Below, piece by piece: positions 52,907 to 61,764 of a DNA stretch of 64,000 nt. The notes under the pieces were generated by a model. It searched no databases. It was not told the DNA's origin and saw only the letters and a program-made list of their open reading frames with translations. How positions within the stretch are numbered: position 1 is the stretch's first letter; the number at the start of each line of letters is the position of its first letter. A program made the translations under genes and the position numbers. The stretch comes from Spongiactinospora rosea (GTDB taxonomy: Bacteria > Actinomycetota > Actinomycetes > Streptosporangiales > Streptosporangiaceae). The stretch covers positions 1-64,000 of the forward strand of contig NZ_QMEY01000036.1 in assembly GCF_003315795.1 (NCBI RefSeq), written 5' to 3'.

Positions 52907-53572
52907 ATGCGGATACTCATCGTCGAGGACGACCTGAGGCTGGCCGGGCTGATCAAGCGCGGCCTGGAGGCCGAGGGCTTCGACACCGAGCTCGCCCACG
53001 ACGGACACACCGGACTGCGGCAGGCCAGGCAGGGGGATCACGACGCGATCATGCTGGACGTGATGCTTCCCGGGCTGTCGGGGCATGCCATCTGCAGGCA
53101 GCTCCGGCACGATCGGCTCGACACCCCGATCCTGATGCTCACCGCCAGGGACGGGGAGTACGACGAGGCCGACGGCCTGGACGAGGGCGCCGACGACTAC
53201 ATGACCAAGCCGTTCTCGTACGTGGTCCTCGCGGCCCGGCTGCGCGCCCTGATACGTCGTGGCGGGCGGGCCAGGCCGAAGATCCTCCGGCTGGGCGAGG
53301 TGACGGTCGATCTGACGGCGGCCCGCTGCATGCGCGCGGGCCAGGAGATCACGTTGACCGCAAAGGAATTCGCCATTCTGGAATACCTGGCCGGCCGGGC
53401 CGGTGCGGCGGTTTCCAAGCGCGACATTCTCGATCAGGTCTGGGACGTCGCCTTTGACGGCGAACCGAACATCGTCGAGGTCTATATCAGCAGTATCCGC
53501 CGCAAGATCGGGCGCATGGCGATCGAGACGGTCCGCGGGATCGGCTATCGCCTCACGGATCAACGACCGTGA
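52907..53572 (+). CDS. OmpR family response regulator
   Basis: 221 residues. Receiver domain with acidic pocket VEDD and phospho-acceptor Asp51 in AIMLDVMLPGLSG, then TAR and K in DDYMTKPFS. A winged-helix DNA-binding domain follows (LTAKEFAILEYLAGRAGAAVSKRDIL ... VEVYISSIRRKIG). ATG 52907. It overlaps the histidine kinase start (GTGA) and probably binds the dyad at 52847-52882. Confidence 0.96.
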   Translation: MRILIVEDDLRLAGLIKRGLEAEGFDTELAHDGHTGLRQARQGDHDAIMLDVMLPGLSGHAICRQLRHDRLDTPILMLTARDGEYDEADGLDEGADDYMTKPFSYVVLAARLRALIRRGGRARPKILRLGEVTVDLTAARCMRAGQEITLTAKEFAILEYLAGRAGAAVSKRDILDQVWDVAFDGEPNIVEVYISSIRRKIGRMAIETVRGIGYRLTDQRP

Positions 53573-54774
53573 GCATGCGCACGCGCCTGGTCCTGATCGC
53601 CTCTGCCACCGTCACCGTCGCGCTGGTCGCCGCGGCCGTGGCGCTGTTCGTGACGGTACGTGCGACGTTGCTGTCGGAGGCGGGGACACAGGCGCAGTTG
53701 CTGGCCGACGACGTCGCCGCCCAATTCGAACTCGGCGAATCCATCCGGATCACCAAGTCGGTGCACATCAGCGTGCCCGGCCGCCCGATCCCCATACCCA
53801 TCCCCACAGGAAACTTCCTGTTCCGCACCGCCACCACCCCACAAGGGGTGACGGTCACCGTCAGCGCCTCACTGAACGAGATCGACCAGAGGCTGGTCAC
53901 TCTCGGCTGGATACTGGCTCTGACGGTCTGCGCGCTGTCCGCACTGGTGGCGGCGGTGCTGTGGACGACGATCGGCCGCGCACTACGGCCGGTGGAGCGA
54001 ATCCGGGCGACCGTCGCCGATATCACCAGCCGCGACCTCACCCGGCGAGTCCCCGAACCCACCACCCGCGACGAGATCGGCCGGCTGGCCACCACGATGA
54101 ACGCGACCCTCGATCGGCTGGATCAGGCGCTGCGGCAACAGCGCAGCTTCGCCGCCGACGCCTCACACGAACTGCGGAGCCCGCTCGCGGCGCTACGCGC
54201 CGAACTGGAACTCGCCCTCAACGACCCCGGCGACCCCGACTGGCAGGCCGCCATGCGGGCGGCGCTGCAGGACGCCGAGCGGCTGGAACGACTGGCGGCC
54301 GACCTTCTCCTGCTCGCCCGCACGGACGCCGAGGAGCCCGCCAGGCACGCGCCGGTCGAACTGTCCGCGCTGATCGCCGGACAGGGCGCACGCCGGGCGA
54401 TGGTCCGCACCCGGCTGGTTCCCGCCGTCGTCAACGGCAACGCCGGGCAACTGGAGCGCCTGGTGACCAACCTGCTGGACAATGCCGAACGGCACGCCCG
54501 TACTCAGATCACCGTGTCGCTCACCGCGGACCGGGACCAGGTGATACTGAGGGTCGCCGATGACGGGCCGGGCGTCCCGGAAGAAGACAGGGACCGGATT
54601 TTCGAGCGCTTCACCCGTTTGGACAATGCGCGAAACAGGGAAACGGGCGGAGCCGGGCTGGGACTGGCCATCGCCAAAGCCATCGCCATTGGTCACAACG
54701 GCACTCTGCGGGTGACCGACGGGCGGCCCGGCGCCTGTTTCATCCTTCGGCTCCCCCGGTCCCCCATTACATGA
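53569..54774 (+). CDS. HAMP-domain sensor histidine kinase
   Basis: 401 residues. TM1 about 8-30, a 75-residue extracytoplasmic sensor with an unusual GRPIPIPIPTGNF stretch, TM2 about 112-133, then HAMP (134-190). The phospho-acceptor is His200 in ADASHELRSPLAAL, with N-box LVTNLLDNAERHA, G-box VADDGPGVPEEDRDRIFERF and GGAGLGLAIAKAI. GTG 53569 overlaps the regulator stop. The signal is unknown. Confidence 0.95.
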   Translation: MSMRTRLVLIASATVTVALVAAAVALFVTVRATLLSEAGTQAQLLADDVAAQFELGESIRITKSVHISVPGRPIPIPIPTGNFLFRTATTPQGVTVTVSASLNEIDQRLVTLGWILALTVCALSALVAAVLWTTIGRALRPVERIRATVADITSRDLTRRVPEPTTRDEIGRLATTMNATLDRLDQALRQQRSFAADASHELRSPLAALRAELELALNDPGDPDWQAAMRAALQDAERLERLAADLLLLARTDAEEPARHAPVELSALIAGQGARRAMVRTRLVPAVVNGNAGQLERLVTNLLDNAERHARTQITVSLTADRDQVILRVADDGPGVPEEDRDRIFERFTRLDNARNRETGGAGLGLAIAKAIAIGHNGTLRVTDGRPGACFILRLPRSPIT

Positions 54775-54801
54775 TCAAAGCGTTTGCCTAAGCTACGTGC
54801 T

Positions 54802-55185
54802 ATGCAGATCGAGCGGCTCGACCATCTGGTGCTGACCGTCGCCGACATCGACGTCACCGTTGACTTCTACACTCGCGTACTCGGGATGAAGGCGGTGACG
54901 TTCGGCGATGGCCGTACCGCCCTGGCCTTCGGGCTCAGCAAGATCAACCTGCACGAGGCGGGCCAGGAGTTCGAGCCGAAGGCCCACCGGCCGACGCCGG
55001 GCAGCGCCGACCTGTGCCTCATCACCACCGACCCGCTGGCCCAGGTGATCGACGAGCTCGCCGAGCACGAGGTCGCGATAGAGGAGGGCCCGGTCGAACG
55101 CACCGGGGCGATCGGCCAGATCCAGAGCGTCTACTTCCGCGACCCCGACCTCAACCTGATCGAAGTGAGCACCTACGGCCGCTGA
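54802..55185 (+). CDS. VOC family protein (glyoxalase-like)
   Basis: 127-residue vicinal-oxygen-chelate fold with metal ligands His8 in RLDHLVLTV, and Glu in DLNLIEVSTYG at the C-terminus; FYTRVLGMK is also conserved. Substrate not evident; similar short proteins are often called virulence-type or catechol dioxygenase-like. ATG 54802 lacks a ribosome site, but a -10-like TAAGCTAC just upstream suggests a leaderless message. Its end overlaps the end of the convergent AlkD-like gene by 13 bases. Confidence 0.87.
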   Translation: MQIERLDHLVLTVADIDVTVDFYTRVLGMKAVTFGDGRTALAFGLSKINLHEAGQEFEPKAHRPTPGSADLCLITTDPLAQVIDELAEHEVAIEEGPVERTGAIGQIQSVYFRDPDLNLIEVSTYGR

Positions 55186-55862
55186 TGCCGCCGGCCCACC
55201 ATTTCGTCGATCCAGATGGGCGCGAAGGGAGAGGTGCAGCCGGGAGCGGTCGGGTAGTCCTTCAGCACTTCCAGGCGTTCGCCGATGGAGATCGCGCGGG
55301 CGCGGTGTTCGGCGTGCTCGATACCGATTTGGGCCAGGCAATGGTTCATCGCCCACTGGAGGCGGTCGGGCGCGTTTTTCATCTCCGTTTCGATGACGTC
55401 GAGCAATCCCGTGAGGTCCAGGTTTTCCGGCTTTTTCGCCACGCGTTCGGTGGTCAGCGCCCAGCCCGCGCTCGCGGCCACCGGGTCCGGATCGGCGGAC
55501 CAGGCCAGCCGCAGTTCTTCGGCGTGCGGGTTCTTCTTGACGACGTAGTTCACGAGCCAGTCGTGCACCTTGGGGGTGCGCGCCTCGCGCAACATGCCGT
55601 CCAGCTCGTCGCGCTCGAACGCCTTCGGGCGGCAGATCAGCAGCGCCAGCAGCCGCGCCGCCGTGTCGCCCGTCGCCCACAGCCGGCGCGCTAGCTCCTG
55701 CTGCGTCTTCAGCCGCTTCGCGATCGCGCGCAGCTTGCCGAGGTTGACGCCGTGATCGTCGCCGTGCCTCTCGTTCACCTCGCGGATCTTCGGGTCCTCA
55801 AGCCCCGCCAGCTCGGCCATCACCTCGGCCACCGCGGTCTCGGCCGCCGTCGTCTGGGTCAC
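55173..55862 (-). CDS. DNA alkylation repair protein (AlkD-like HEAT repeat)
   Basis: 229 residues, almost all helical. N-terminal EVMAELAGLEDPKIREVNERHGDDHGVNLGKLRAIAKRL and VHDWLVNYVVKKNPHAEEL fit the AlkD/DUF4097-free alkylation-repair HEAT family. AlkD-type enzymes excise 3- and 7-methylpurines without base flipping. Catalytic residues cannot be assigned surely from here. ATG 55862 lies 13 bases after the LCP gene's end on the same strand. Confidence 0.78.
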   Translation of the reverse strand: MTQTTAAETAVAEVMAELAGLEDPKIREVNERHGDDHGVNLGKLRAIAKRLKTQQELARRLWATGDTAARLLALLICRPKAFERDELDGMLREARTPKVHDWLVNYVVKKNPHAEELRLAWSADPDPVAASAGWALTTERVAKKPENLDLTGLLDVIETEMKNAPDRLQWAMNHCLAQIGIEHAEHRARAISIGERLEVLKDYPTAPGCTSPFAPIWIDEMVGRRHQRP

Positions 55863-55874
55863 TTCGGTCTCCGG

Positions 55875-57131
55875 TCAGTTCTTGAGGACGTCCTTGGGGA
55901 CGGGCTTGTCCTCGGCGAGGGCGTTGAACATGCGCAGGGCCTTGGCGCGGTCCCACTGGATGACGGATCCGACGCCCGGCAGGGTCGGGGTCGAGCCGAC
56001 CGGCACGCTGGTGGTGATCGGGCCGTCGCCCATCGCCAGGCCCAGGGAGAGCAGGTCGAACGTGCCCGTCCCGTTGTCCACGAGCACCGAGTCGGCGGCG
56101 CTCGACGCCAGCGGCACCGACTTGAACGGGTTGAGCAGCACCCCCGGACCGGCCGCCTTCTTCACGACCGCGCCGAAGAACTGCCGCTGCCGCTGCGTGC
56201 GGTCCAGGTCGGGCAGGGCCCCGGTGGCGCGGGTGCGGACGTAGCCCAGCGCGGTGCCGCCGTCGAGGACCTGGACGCCCTTCTTCAGGTCGATCCCGGC
56301 CTTCGGGTCCTTGATGTTCTGCTTGACGTTGATCTCGACCCCGCCGATCGCGTCCACGATGCCCACGAACCCGGCGAAACCGATCTCCATGTAGTTGTCG
56401 ATGTGGATGCCGGTCGCCTGCTCCACCGTGCGGACCAGGAGCTTGCCCCGGCCGAACGCGTATGCGGCATTGAGCTTGTTGCGGCCCTTGCCGGGGATCT
56501 GCACGTAGGAGTCACGGGGCAGGCTGACCAGCGTGGGCCGGCCGCCGCTCGCCGGGATGTGCAGCAGCATCATCGTGTCGGTGCGCTGCCCCGCGGCCCG
56601 GCCGGTGGCGAGCTTCCTGCGCTGGTCGGCGGTGAGCCCCTTACGGCTGTCGGAGCCGACCAGCAGCCAGTTCTCGCCGGGGGTGTCGGCGATCCTGCCC
56701 TCGTAGTCGTCGAGCACGCCGTCGATCGCGACCAGCCGCCCGTTGATCCAGAAGTATCCGGCGATCGTGCTCACCAGGATCACCACCAGCAGCACGGCCA
56801 GGCTGATCAGCGCGATCCGCAACGGCCGCCGCGGCGACCTAGGCCCAGAAGGCCGAGAAGGCCCAGAAGAGCCGGGCGGGCCGGAGGAGGCCCCGCCGCC
56901 GCCCTCACCGCGCCGCCGCAGCGGGCGTACCGGGCTCTTACCGGAACGTTCCTTGCCGTACACACGCGATGTACCGGCCTTCGCAGAGTCCCCCGAAGGG
57001 CCGGAAGGGCCCGGGGCGGGCTCGCCGCCCTGCGCCGGGTAGGCGGGCTGGGCGCGCCTCGGCTCAGGCGTCCGCATGACCCTGGTGCGGTCGTCGTCGG
57101 GCCGCCGCCCGCTGTCCGGCCACTCAGCCAC
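55875..57131 (-). CDS. LytR-CpsA-Psr (LCP) family cell-wall ligase
   Basis: 418 residues. A Pro/Gly/Arg-rich cytosolic N-terminus (1-100), one TM helix (105-128), then the LCP domain with WLLVGSDSRKGL, QRTDTMMLLHIPA, LVSLPRDSYVQIPG, NAAYAFGRG and YVRTRATGALPDLDRTQRQRQF. LCP proteins move teichoic-acid-like or arabinogalactan polymers from lipid carriers to peptidoglycan. GTG 57131 follows GGAGAG; an ATG further upstream would add an unlikely leader. Confidence 0.93.
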   Translation of the reverse strand: MAEWPDSGRRPDDDRTRVMRTPEPRRAQPAYPAQGGEPAPGPSGPSGDSAKAGTSRVYGKERSGKSPVRPLRRRGEGGGGASSGPPGSSGPSRPSGPRSPRRPLRIALISLAVLLVVILVSTIAGYFWINGRLVAIDGVLDDYEGRIADTPGENWLLVGSDSRKGLTADQRRKLATGRAAGQRTDTMMLLHIPASGGRPTLVSLPRDSYVQIPGKGRNKLNAAYAFGRGKLLVRTVEQATGIHIDNYMEIGFAGFVGIVDAIGGVEINVKQNIKDPKAGIDLKKGVQVLDGGTALGYVRTRATGALPDLDRTQRQRQFFGAVVKKAAGPGVLLNPFKSVPLASSAADSVLVDNGTGTFDLLSLGLAMGDGPITTSVPVGSTPTLPGVGSVIQWDRAKALRMFNALAEDKPVPKDVLKN

Positions 57132-57481
57132 GTATCGCTCTCCGCCCGTAGTCCCGCTCGATGGTCGCCACTTCGACGCTACGCCGCGGCCAACGCCCGC
57201 GCTGCGCCCTGGCCAAGGTTTTCCCATGGAAAAGTACTCAGACCGCAATGATCGCGCCAATCGAACCCGCGACCGCCATGTGGAAACATCCTGCCCCTGC
57301 CCGTTCGTTACCTTTAGCAACGACTGACCATGTCACTGAGCGAGAGGACGACTGTGTCCAGTCCGGACTCGTGGAGTACCAGCCCGTGCCCCGGCACGGG
57401 ATCCACTGACCACACTCCCCGTACTCCCCGCGCGAGACCCCGCACGAACCGACCCCGGCAGCCCCACCTGAGGCGCCCCCG
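57132..57481. other. Divergent promoter gap before the CNNM gene pair
   Basis: 350 bases with no supported gene. It holds the start regions of the LCP gene (minus) and the CNNM gene (plus). CCCGTGCC (57383-57390) and GGCACGGG (57393-57400) make a compact hairpin about 80 bp upstream of the CNNM start; it could be a leader attenuator. I do not recognise a known Mg2+ riboswitch. Confidence 0.5.
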
Positions 57482-58846
57482 GTGACCATCGCACTGGGCC
57501 TGCTGGCCCTTGTTCTTCTCACTGTCGCGACGGGTTACTTCGTCGCCCAGGAGTTCGCTTTCGTCGCCGCCGACCGGGCCGTCCTGCGGGAGCAGGCCGC
57601 GGCGGGCGACGCCGCCGCCGGTCGGGCCGTCAAGGTCACCGAGCGGCTTTCCTTCATGTTGTCCGGCGCCCAGCTCGGCATCACCGTGACCGCGCTGCTG
57701 GTCAGCTTCCTGGCCGAACCTGCCGTCGCCGACGCGGTACGCCCCCTGCTGGAGTCCACGGACCTGCCGCCCGCGGCCATCACCGGTATCGCGGTCGCGA
57801 TCGGCGTCTCCGTCGCGACCATCGTGCAGATGGTGCTCGGCGAGCTGGCCCCGAAGAACCTCGGGATCGCCCGGCCGGAGCCGGTGGCCAAGTTCCTGGC
57901 GCGTTCGACGCTGGTGTACCTGGCGGTGGCCGGTCCGGTCATCAGGCTGTTCGACTCCTCGGCGACGCGCCTGCTGCGCAGGGTCGGGGTCGAGCCGGTG
58001 GAGGAGGTCGAGCACGGCGCCACGCCGGAGGAGCTGTCGCGGATCATCTCGGAGTCGGGCGCGTCGGGCGAGCTTCCCGCGCCGCTGTCCGAGCTGCTCG
58101 AACGGGCTCTGGAGTTCGGCGACCACACCGCCGAGGACGTGATGGTGCCGCGCCCCCGGGTCGTACTGCTGCGCGCCGAACGCCCGGCGTCCGACCTCCT
58201 GGAGGCGCTTCGCGTGTCCGGACATTCCCGTTATCCGGTGCTGGAGCAGGACGACGTGATCGGCGTCACGGGCGTACGGGAGCTGCTGGCCGCGGGCCCG
58301 GACACCGAGCGGACCATCCGCGAGATCATGCGGCCCGCGCTGCTCATCCCGGCGTCGCTGCCGCTGCCCGCCGTACTGGACCGGATGCGCGCCGCGGGCG
58401 ACGACATGGCCTGCGTGATCGACGAGTACGGCGGCCTGGCCGGCGTCATCACCGTCGAAGACCTGGCCGAGGAGCTGGTCGGCGAGCTGATCGACGAGAA
58501 CGACCCCGCCCCGCCCGGCCCGGTACGCCGGGCCGACGGCACCTGGGACCTCCCCGGCACCCTCCGCCTGGACGAGATCGAGCGCGCCACCGGCCTGGCG
58601 CTGCCGCAGAGCGACGACTACGAGACCGTCGCGGGCCTGGTACTGGCCCGGCTCGGCCGCATGTCCGAGCAGGGTGACAGCACCGTGGTCACGCTGACCA
58701 CCGACAACGACCCGCTCGCCGAGGACGGCGACGACGGCACCGAGCAGCGGGCCGAGTTGCGGGTGCTCTCGGTGCACCGGCGGGTCCCCGAGTGGGTGCG
58801 GCTCACGCCCGCGGTGCCCGCGGACACGGCGGGAGCGTCCCGATGA
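57482..58846 (+). CDS. CNNM/CorC (hemolysin-like) transporter with CBS and CorC domains
   Basis: 454 residues. The DUF21 membrane domain (about 1-190) starts with ALGLLALVLLTVATGYFVAQEFAFVAADRAVL and has LSGAQLGITVTALLVSFLAEP and LGELAPKNLGIARPEPV. A CBS pair follows (DVMVPRPRVVLL ... YPVLEQDDVIGVT ... VIDEYGGLAGVITVEDLAEELVGE), and a C-terminal CorC_HlyC domain (about 355-435). Such proteins export Mg2+ or Co2+. The stop overlaps the second paralogue (ATGA). Confidence 0.93.
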   Translation: MTIALGLLALVLLTVATGYFVAQEFAFVAADRAVLREQAAAGDAAAGRAVKVTERLSFMLSGAQLGITVTALLVSFLAEPAVADAVRPLLESTDLPPAAITGIAVAIGVSVATIVQMVLGELAPKNLGIARPEPVAKFLARSTLVYLAVAGPVIRLFDSSATRLLRRVGVEPVEEVEHGATPEELSRIISESGASGELPAPLSELLERALEFGDHTAEDVMVPRPRVVLLRAERPASDLLEALRVSGHSRYPVLEQDDVIGVTGVRELLAAGPDTERTIREIMRPALLIPASLPLPAVLDRMRAAGDDMACVIDEYGGLAGVITVEDLAEELVGELIDENDPAPPGPVRRADGTWDLPGTLRLDEIERATGLALPQSDDYETVAGLVLARLGRMSEQGDSTVVTLTTDNDPLAEDGDDGTEQRAELRVLSVHRRVPEWVRLTPAVPADTAGASR

Positions 58847-59877
58847 GCATCGTTCCCGCGCTCCTGCTGGGCGTCCTGCTGCTGGTGGGCAACGCGTTCT
58901 TCGTGGCGGCCGAGTTCGCCTTCGTGTCGGCCCGCAGGCACCGGCTGGAGCAGAGCGTGACCGGCGGCGGCAAGCTGGTGCGCGTCGCCGCGCGCGCGGC
59001 GGCCAGGGGCGGGCGGCAGCTCTCCCTGATGCTGGCCGCGGCCCAGCTCGGCATCACGCTGTGCACGCTGGGGCTGGGCATGGTCACCGAGCCGGCGATC
59101 CACCACGCCCTCGAACCGCTCTTCGCGGCGCTGGGCCTGCCGTCCTCGGCGCAGGTGGCGGTGTCGTTCGGCATCGCGCTGGTGGTCATCACGTTCCTGC
59201 ACATGGTGGTGGGTGAGATGGCGCCGAAGTCGTGGGCGCTGACCCACCCGGAGGCCGCGGTGCTGGCGCTGGCGCTGCCGTTCCGGGGGTTCACCTGGCT
59301 GGTACGGCCGGTGATCCGGCTGCTCAACGGCGCGACCAACCAGCTTCTGCGCATGTTCGGCGTACACCCGCGCGACGAGCTGGCCACCACCCGCACGCCG
59401 CACCAGCTCGCGATGCTGGTCGGCGAGTCCGGCCGGATGGGGCTGCTGGACCGGGCCGAGCACGACCTGCTGACCAGCGCGCTGCGGGTCCAGCAGCAGC
59501 CGATCGCCCGGCTGGCCCGCCCCATCGGGGAGGCCACGGCCGTCCCTGCGGGGGCCGACGACGAGCGGGTGCGCGACGTGGCGGCCAGTAGCGGCCACGT
59601 ACGGCTGCTGGTCAACTCCGGCCGTCCGGACGACGTGGTGGGCGTGCTGCACGTACGCGACACGCTGACCCGCCCCGGCAACCGGGCCGCCGACCTCGCC
59701 AGCCCGATGCCCCGCGTCGAGCAGTCGGCGACCATTCCGCAGGTCCTGACGGTCCTTCAGGAAGCCCACGCGCATCTGGGACTGGTCACCGACGCCGAGG
59801 GCAGGGTGACCGGCATGGTCAGCCTCACGGACGTACTGAGGGAGCTGCTGGACACCTCGGCCGCCGCGCCACGCTGA
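58843..59877 (+). CDS. CNNM family protein lacking the CorC domain
   Basis: 344 residues with the same DUF21 membrane domain (LLVGNAFFVAAEFAFVSARRHRLEQ, AAAQLGITLCTLGLGMVTEP, VVGEMAPKSWALTHPEA) and a degenerate CBS pair ending LGLVTDAEGRVTGMVSLTDVLREL. It stops before a CorC_HlyC domain. Such gene pairs are common in actinobacteria and probably form a hetero-dimer with the upstream gene; ATG overlap shows coupling. Confidence 0.92.
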   Translation: MSIVPALLLGVLLLVGNAFFVAAEFAFVSARRHRLEQSVTGGGKLVRVAARAAARGGRQLSLMLAAAQLGITLCTLGLGMVTEPAIHHALEPLFAALGLPSSAQVAVSFGIALVVITFLHMVVGEMAPKSWALTHPEAAVLALALPFRGFTWLVRPVIRLLNGATNQLLRMFGVHPRDELATTRTPHQLAMLVGESGRMGLLDRAEHDLLTSALRVQQQPIARLARPIGEATAVPAGADDERVRDVAASSGHVRLLVNSGRPDDVVGVLHVRDTLTRPGNRAADLASPMPRVEQSATIPQVLTVLQEAHAHLGLVTDAEGRVTGMVSLTDVLRELLDTSAAAPR

Positions 59878-60308
59878 TCGTGACGTTTCACTCCTGGCGT
59901 AACGAAGCCCTCGCCACCTCGAAGTTCCCTGTGAAGAATGCAAGCGTTCCGAAAGCGAGCGACAAGGTTGACGAGGTAGAAAAGTCATAGAAGCTTCATG
60001 TCTTCGCCGATGCCCCGGACACCGGTCCGGGGCATCGTCCCTCATTCGCCCCGATCCCCCAGCAGGCCCCACAGAGCACCACACGAGCACCAAGAGCACC
60101 AAGAGCACCGACCATGACCGTCGGACCGCCCCCGACACGCGAACGGCACTCTCCATGACAGCGCGTACCGAACCCCACGGCGGGTCCTCCCCCCGCCGAA
60201 CATCGCCGTCCCCTGAGGTGACCCCTGAGGCGCTCGAAACGGCCCCGGAAACGCCGATGGCCGCTGCCATACGGCGAGCGGCCAGAGAGGGTTTGAGGAA
60301 GATCAGTG
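59878..60308. other. Gap between the CNNM pair and tRNA-Leu
   Basis: 431 bases without a supported gene. It contains the terminator at 60008-60037 and a short repeat AAGAGCACC (about 60090-60110, two exact copies plus a variant). Frames running through to 60500 overlap the tRNA and are not genes. Confidence 0.55.
60008..60037. terminator. Strong hairpin terminator after the CNNM pair
   Basis: CGATGCCCCGGAC and GTCCGGGGCATCG form a perfect 13-bp stem with loop ACCG, followed by TCCCTCATTC on the plus strand. It lies 130 bp beyond the CNNM stop and can also stop minus-strand readthrough from the tRNA gene. Confidence 0.85.
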
Positions 60309-60391
60309 TGGGCGAGGAGGGATTTGAACCCTCACGTCCTTTCGGACACACGGACCTGAACCGTGCGCGTCTGCCGTTCCGCCACCCGCCC
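60309..60391 (-). tRNA. tRNA-Leu (anticodon CAG)
   Basis: Reads 5' to 3' on the minus strand. Acceptor GGGCGGG pairs with CTCGCCC. The anticodon stem CACGG/CCGTG carries the loop TTCAGGT, giving anticodon CAG for codon CUG. A long variable arm with GTCCGAAAGGAC, as in class II tRNAs, precedes the T arm GAGGGTTCAAATCCCTC. 83 nt; CCA is not encoded. CUG is the main Leu codon in such GC-rich genomes. Confidence 0.97.
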
Positions 60392-60538
60392 TTGTGGGTG
60401 CTGAGAAACAGTAGCACGGAACCGACGGTGCCACTGAACCCGGATACGATCCCTCTAGACGCGAGCGGAGCAGCTCGGTGCCCGGCGACGGGCAGTTGAG
60501 CGGCCGCGACCAGATGCATGGAGGAAGGGAGGTACCCG

Positions 60539-61279
60539 GTGGGAGTCCTTCAGCGCTTCGAGCGCCGGCTCGAAGGATTGGTTGAGGGAGCCTTTGCGCG
60601 GGCGTTCAAGTCCGACCTTCAGCCGGTCGAGGTCGCCAGCGCAGTGCAGCGGGAGATGGACGAGCGGGCCGCGATCGTCGCCATGGGACGCACCCTCGTC
60701 CCGAACGACTTCGTCGTGGAACTGTCCGTCAGCGACAGCGAGCGCATGGAGGTCTATGCCGACAGCATCGGCCACGAGCTCGCCAACCTGGCCCGGGAGT
60801 ACGCCAAGGAACAGGGATACTCCTTCGTCGGGCCGGTCCGGGTCCGTTTCGAGACCGCCGATGACCTGGCGGTCGGCCTGTTCCGCATCCGCTCCGGAGT
60901 GATCAGGGGCGCGACCGTCGAACAGGACGAGATCCGGCGGCCGGTGAGCGATCTTCCACCGGCGCGTTCGCACGCCTTCGCCGGACGGCCGCGGCTGCTC
61001 GTGTCCACCCAGGACGACCCGCAGGGGCAGCGCTCCTTCGAGCTGACCACTCCGGTGACGCTGCTCGGCCGCGGCACCGACTGCGACCTGCGGCTGGTCG
61101 ATCCAGGAGTCTCCCGCCACCACGCGGAGCTTCGGGTCGAGGGGCAGCAGGTGGCGCTCGTCGATCTCGGTTCCACCAATGGCACCTTCGTCAACGGCCA
61201 GGCGGTGCGCAGAGTGGAGTTGCAAAACGGCACACGCGTCACGCTCGGCCGTACGACTCTGGTGTTCCGACGCGATTAA
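60539..61279 (+). CDS. fhaA: FhaA: DUF3662 and FHA domain protein
   Basis: 246 residues. N-terminal DUF3662 domain (about 1-115, GVLQRFERRLEGLVEGAFARAFKS ... AREYAKEQGYSFVGPV), a linker, then a C-terminal FHA phosphothreonine-binding domain (LLGRGTDCDLRLVDPGVSRHHAEL ... DLGSTNGTFVNG). In Mycobacterium FhaA binds the phosphorylated pseudokinase domain of MviN and regulates peptidoglycan synthesis. The long linker common in other FhaA proteins is short here. GTG 60539 follows AGGGAGG. Confidence 0.95.
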   Translation: MGVLQRFERRLEGLVEGAFARAFKSDLQPVEVASAVQREMDERAAIVAMGRTLVPNDFVVELSVSDSERMEVYADSIGHELANLAREYAKEQGYSFVGPVRVRFETADDLAVGLFRIRSGVIRGATVEQDEIRRPVSDLPPARSHAFAGRPRLLVSTQDDPQGQRSFELTTPVTLLGRGTDCDLRLVDPGVSRHHAELRVEGQQVALVDLGSTNGTFVNGQAVRRVELQNGTRVTLGRTTLVFRRD

Positions 61280-61296
61280 GGGTAGACAAACGGTCC

Positions 61297-61764
61297 ATGT
61301 CCGAGCTCACGCTGCTGCTGATCCGGCTCGCGTTTCTCGCGGTGCTGTGGTTCTTTGTGATCGCCGCGGTCGGCGTGATCCGGACAGACCTGTTCGGGCC
61401 ACGTACGGCTACGGCGCCCAAGGCGGCGAAGGCGGCCAAGCCGCACAAGCCGGTCGCCAAACCCAGGAAGGGGGAGCCACGGCAGATGGTCGTCACCGGT
61501 GGCCCGTTGCAGGGCACCATCATCACCCTCTCGGAAACGCCGATCACCATCGGCCGGGCGAATGACGCCACGCTGGTGCTCAGCGACGACTACGCTTCCA
61601 GCCGGCACGCCCGCCTCTTCCCCCAGGACGGTCAGTGGATCGTGGAAGATCTCGGTTCGACCAACGGCACGTACCTCGACCGCTCTAAAGTCACCCGTCC
61701 GACTCCGGTGCCGCTCGGTGTTCCGATCCGCATCGGCAAGACCGTCATCGAATTGCGCAAATGA
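61297..61764 (+). CDS. fhaB: FhaB (FipA-like) membrane FHA protein
   Basis: 155 residues with one N-terminal TM helix (about 5-28, LLLIRLAFLAVLWFFVIAAVGVI), a Lys/Ala/Pro linker and an FHA domain (ITIGRANDATLVLSDDYASSRHARLF ... DLGSTNGTYLD). In Mycobacterium FipA links division proteins under stress. ATG 61297; the stop overlaps pstP by four bases (ATGA). Confidence 0.95.
   Translation: MSELTLLLIRLAFLAVLWFFVIAAVGVIRTDLFGPRTATAPKAAKAAKPHKPVAKPRKGEPRQMVVTGGPLQGTIITLSETPITIGRANDATLVLSDDYASSRHARLFPQDGQWIVEDLGSTNGTYLDRSKVTRPTPVPLGVPIRIGKTVIELRK

Noticed and set aside
60155..60499. Plus-strand frame of 114 codons
   Set aside because: It reads straight through the tRNA-Leu gene and lacks a ribosome site.
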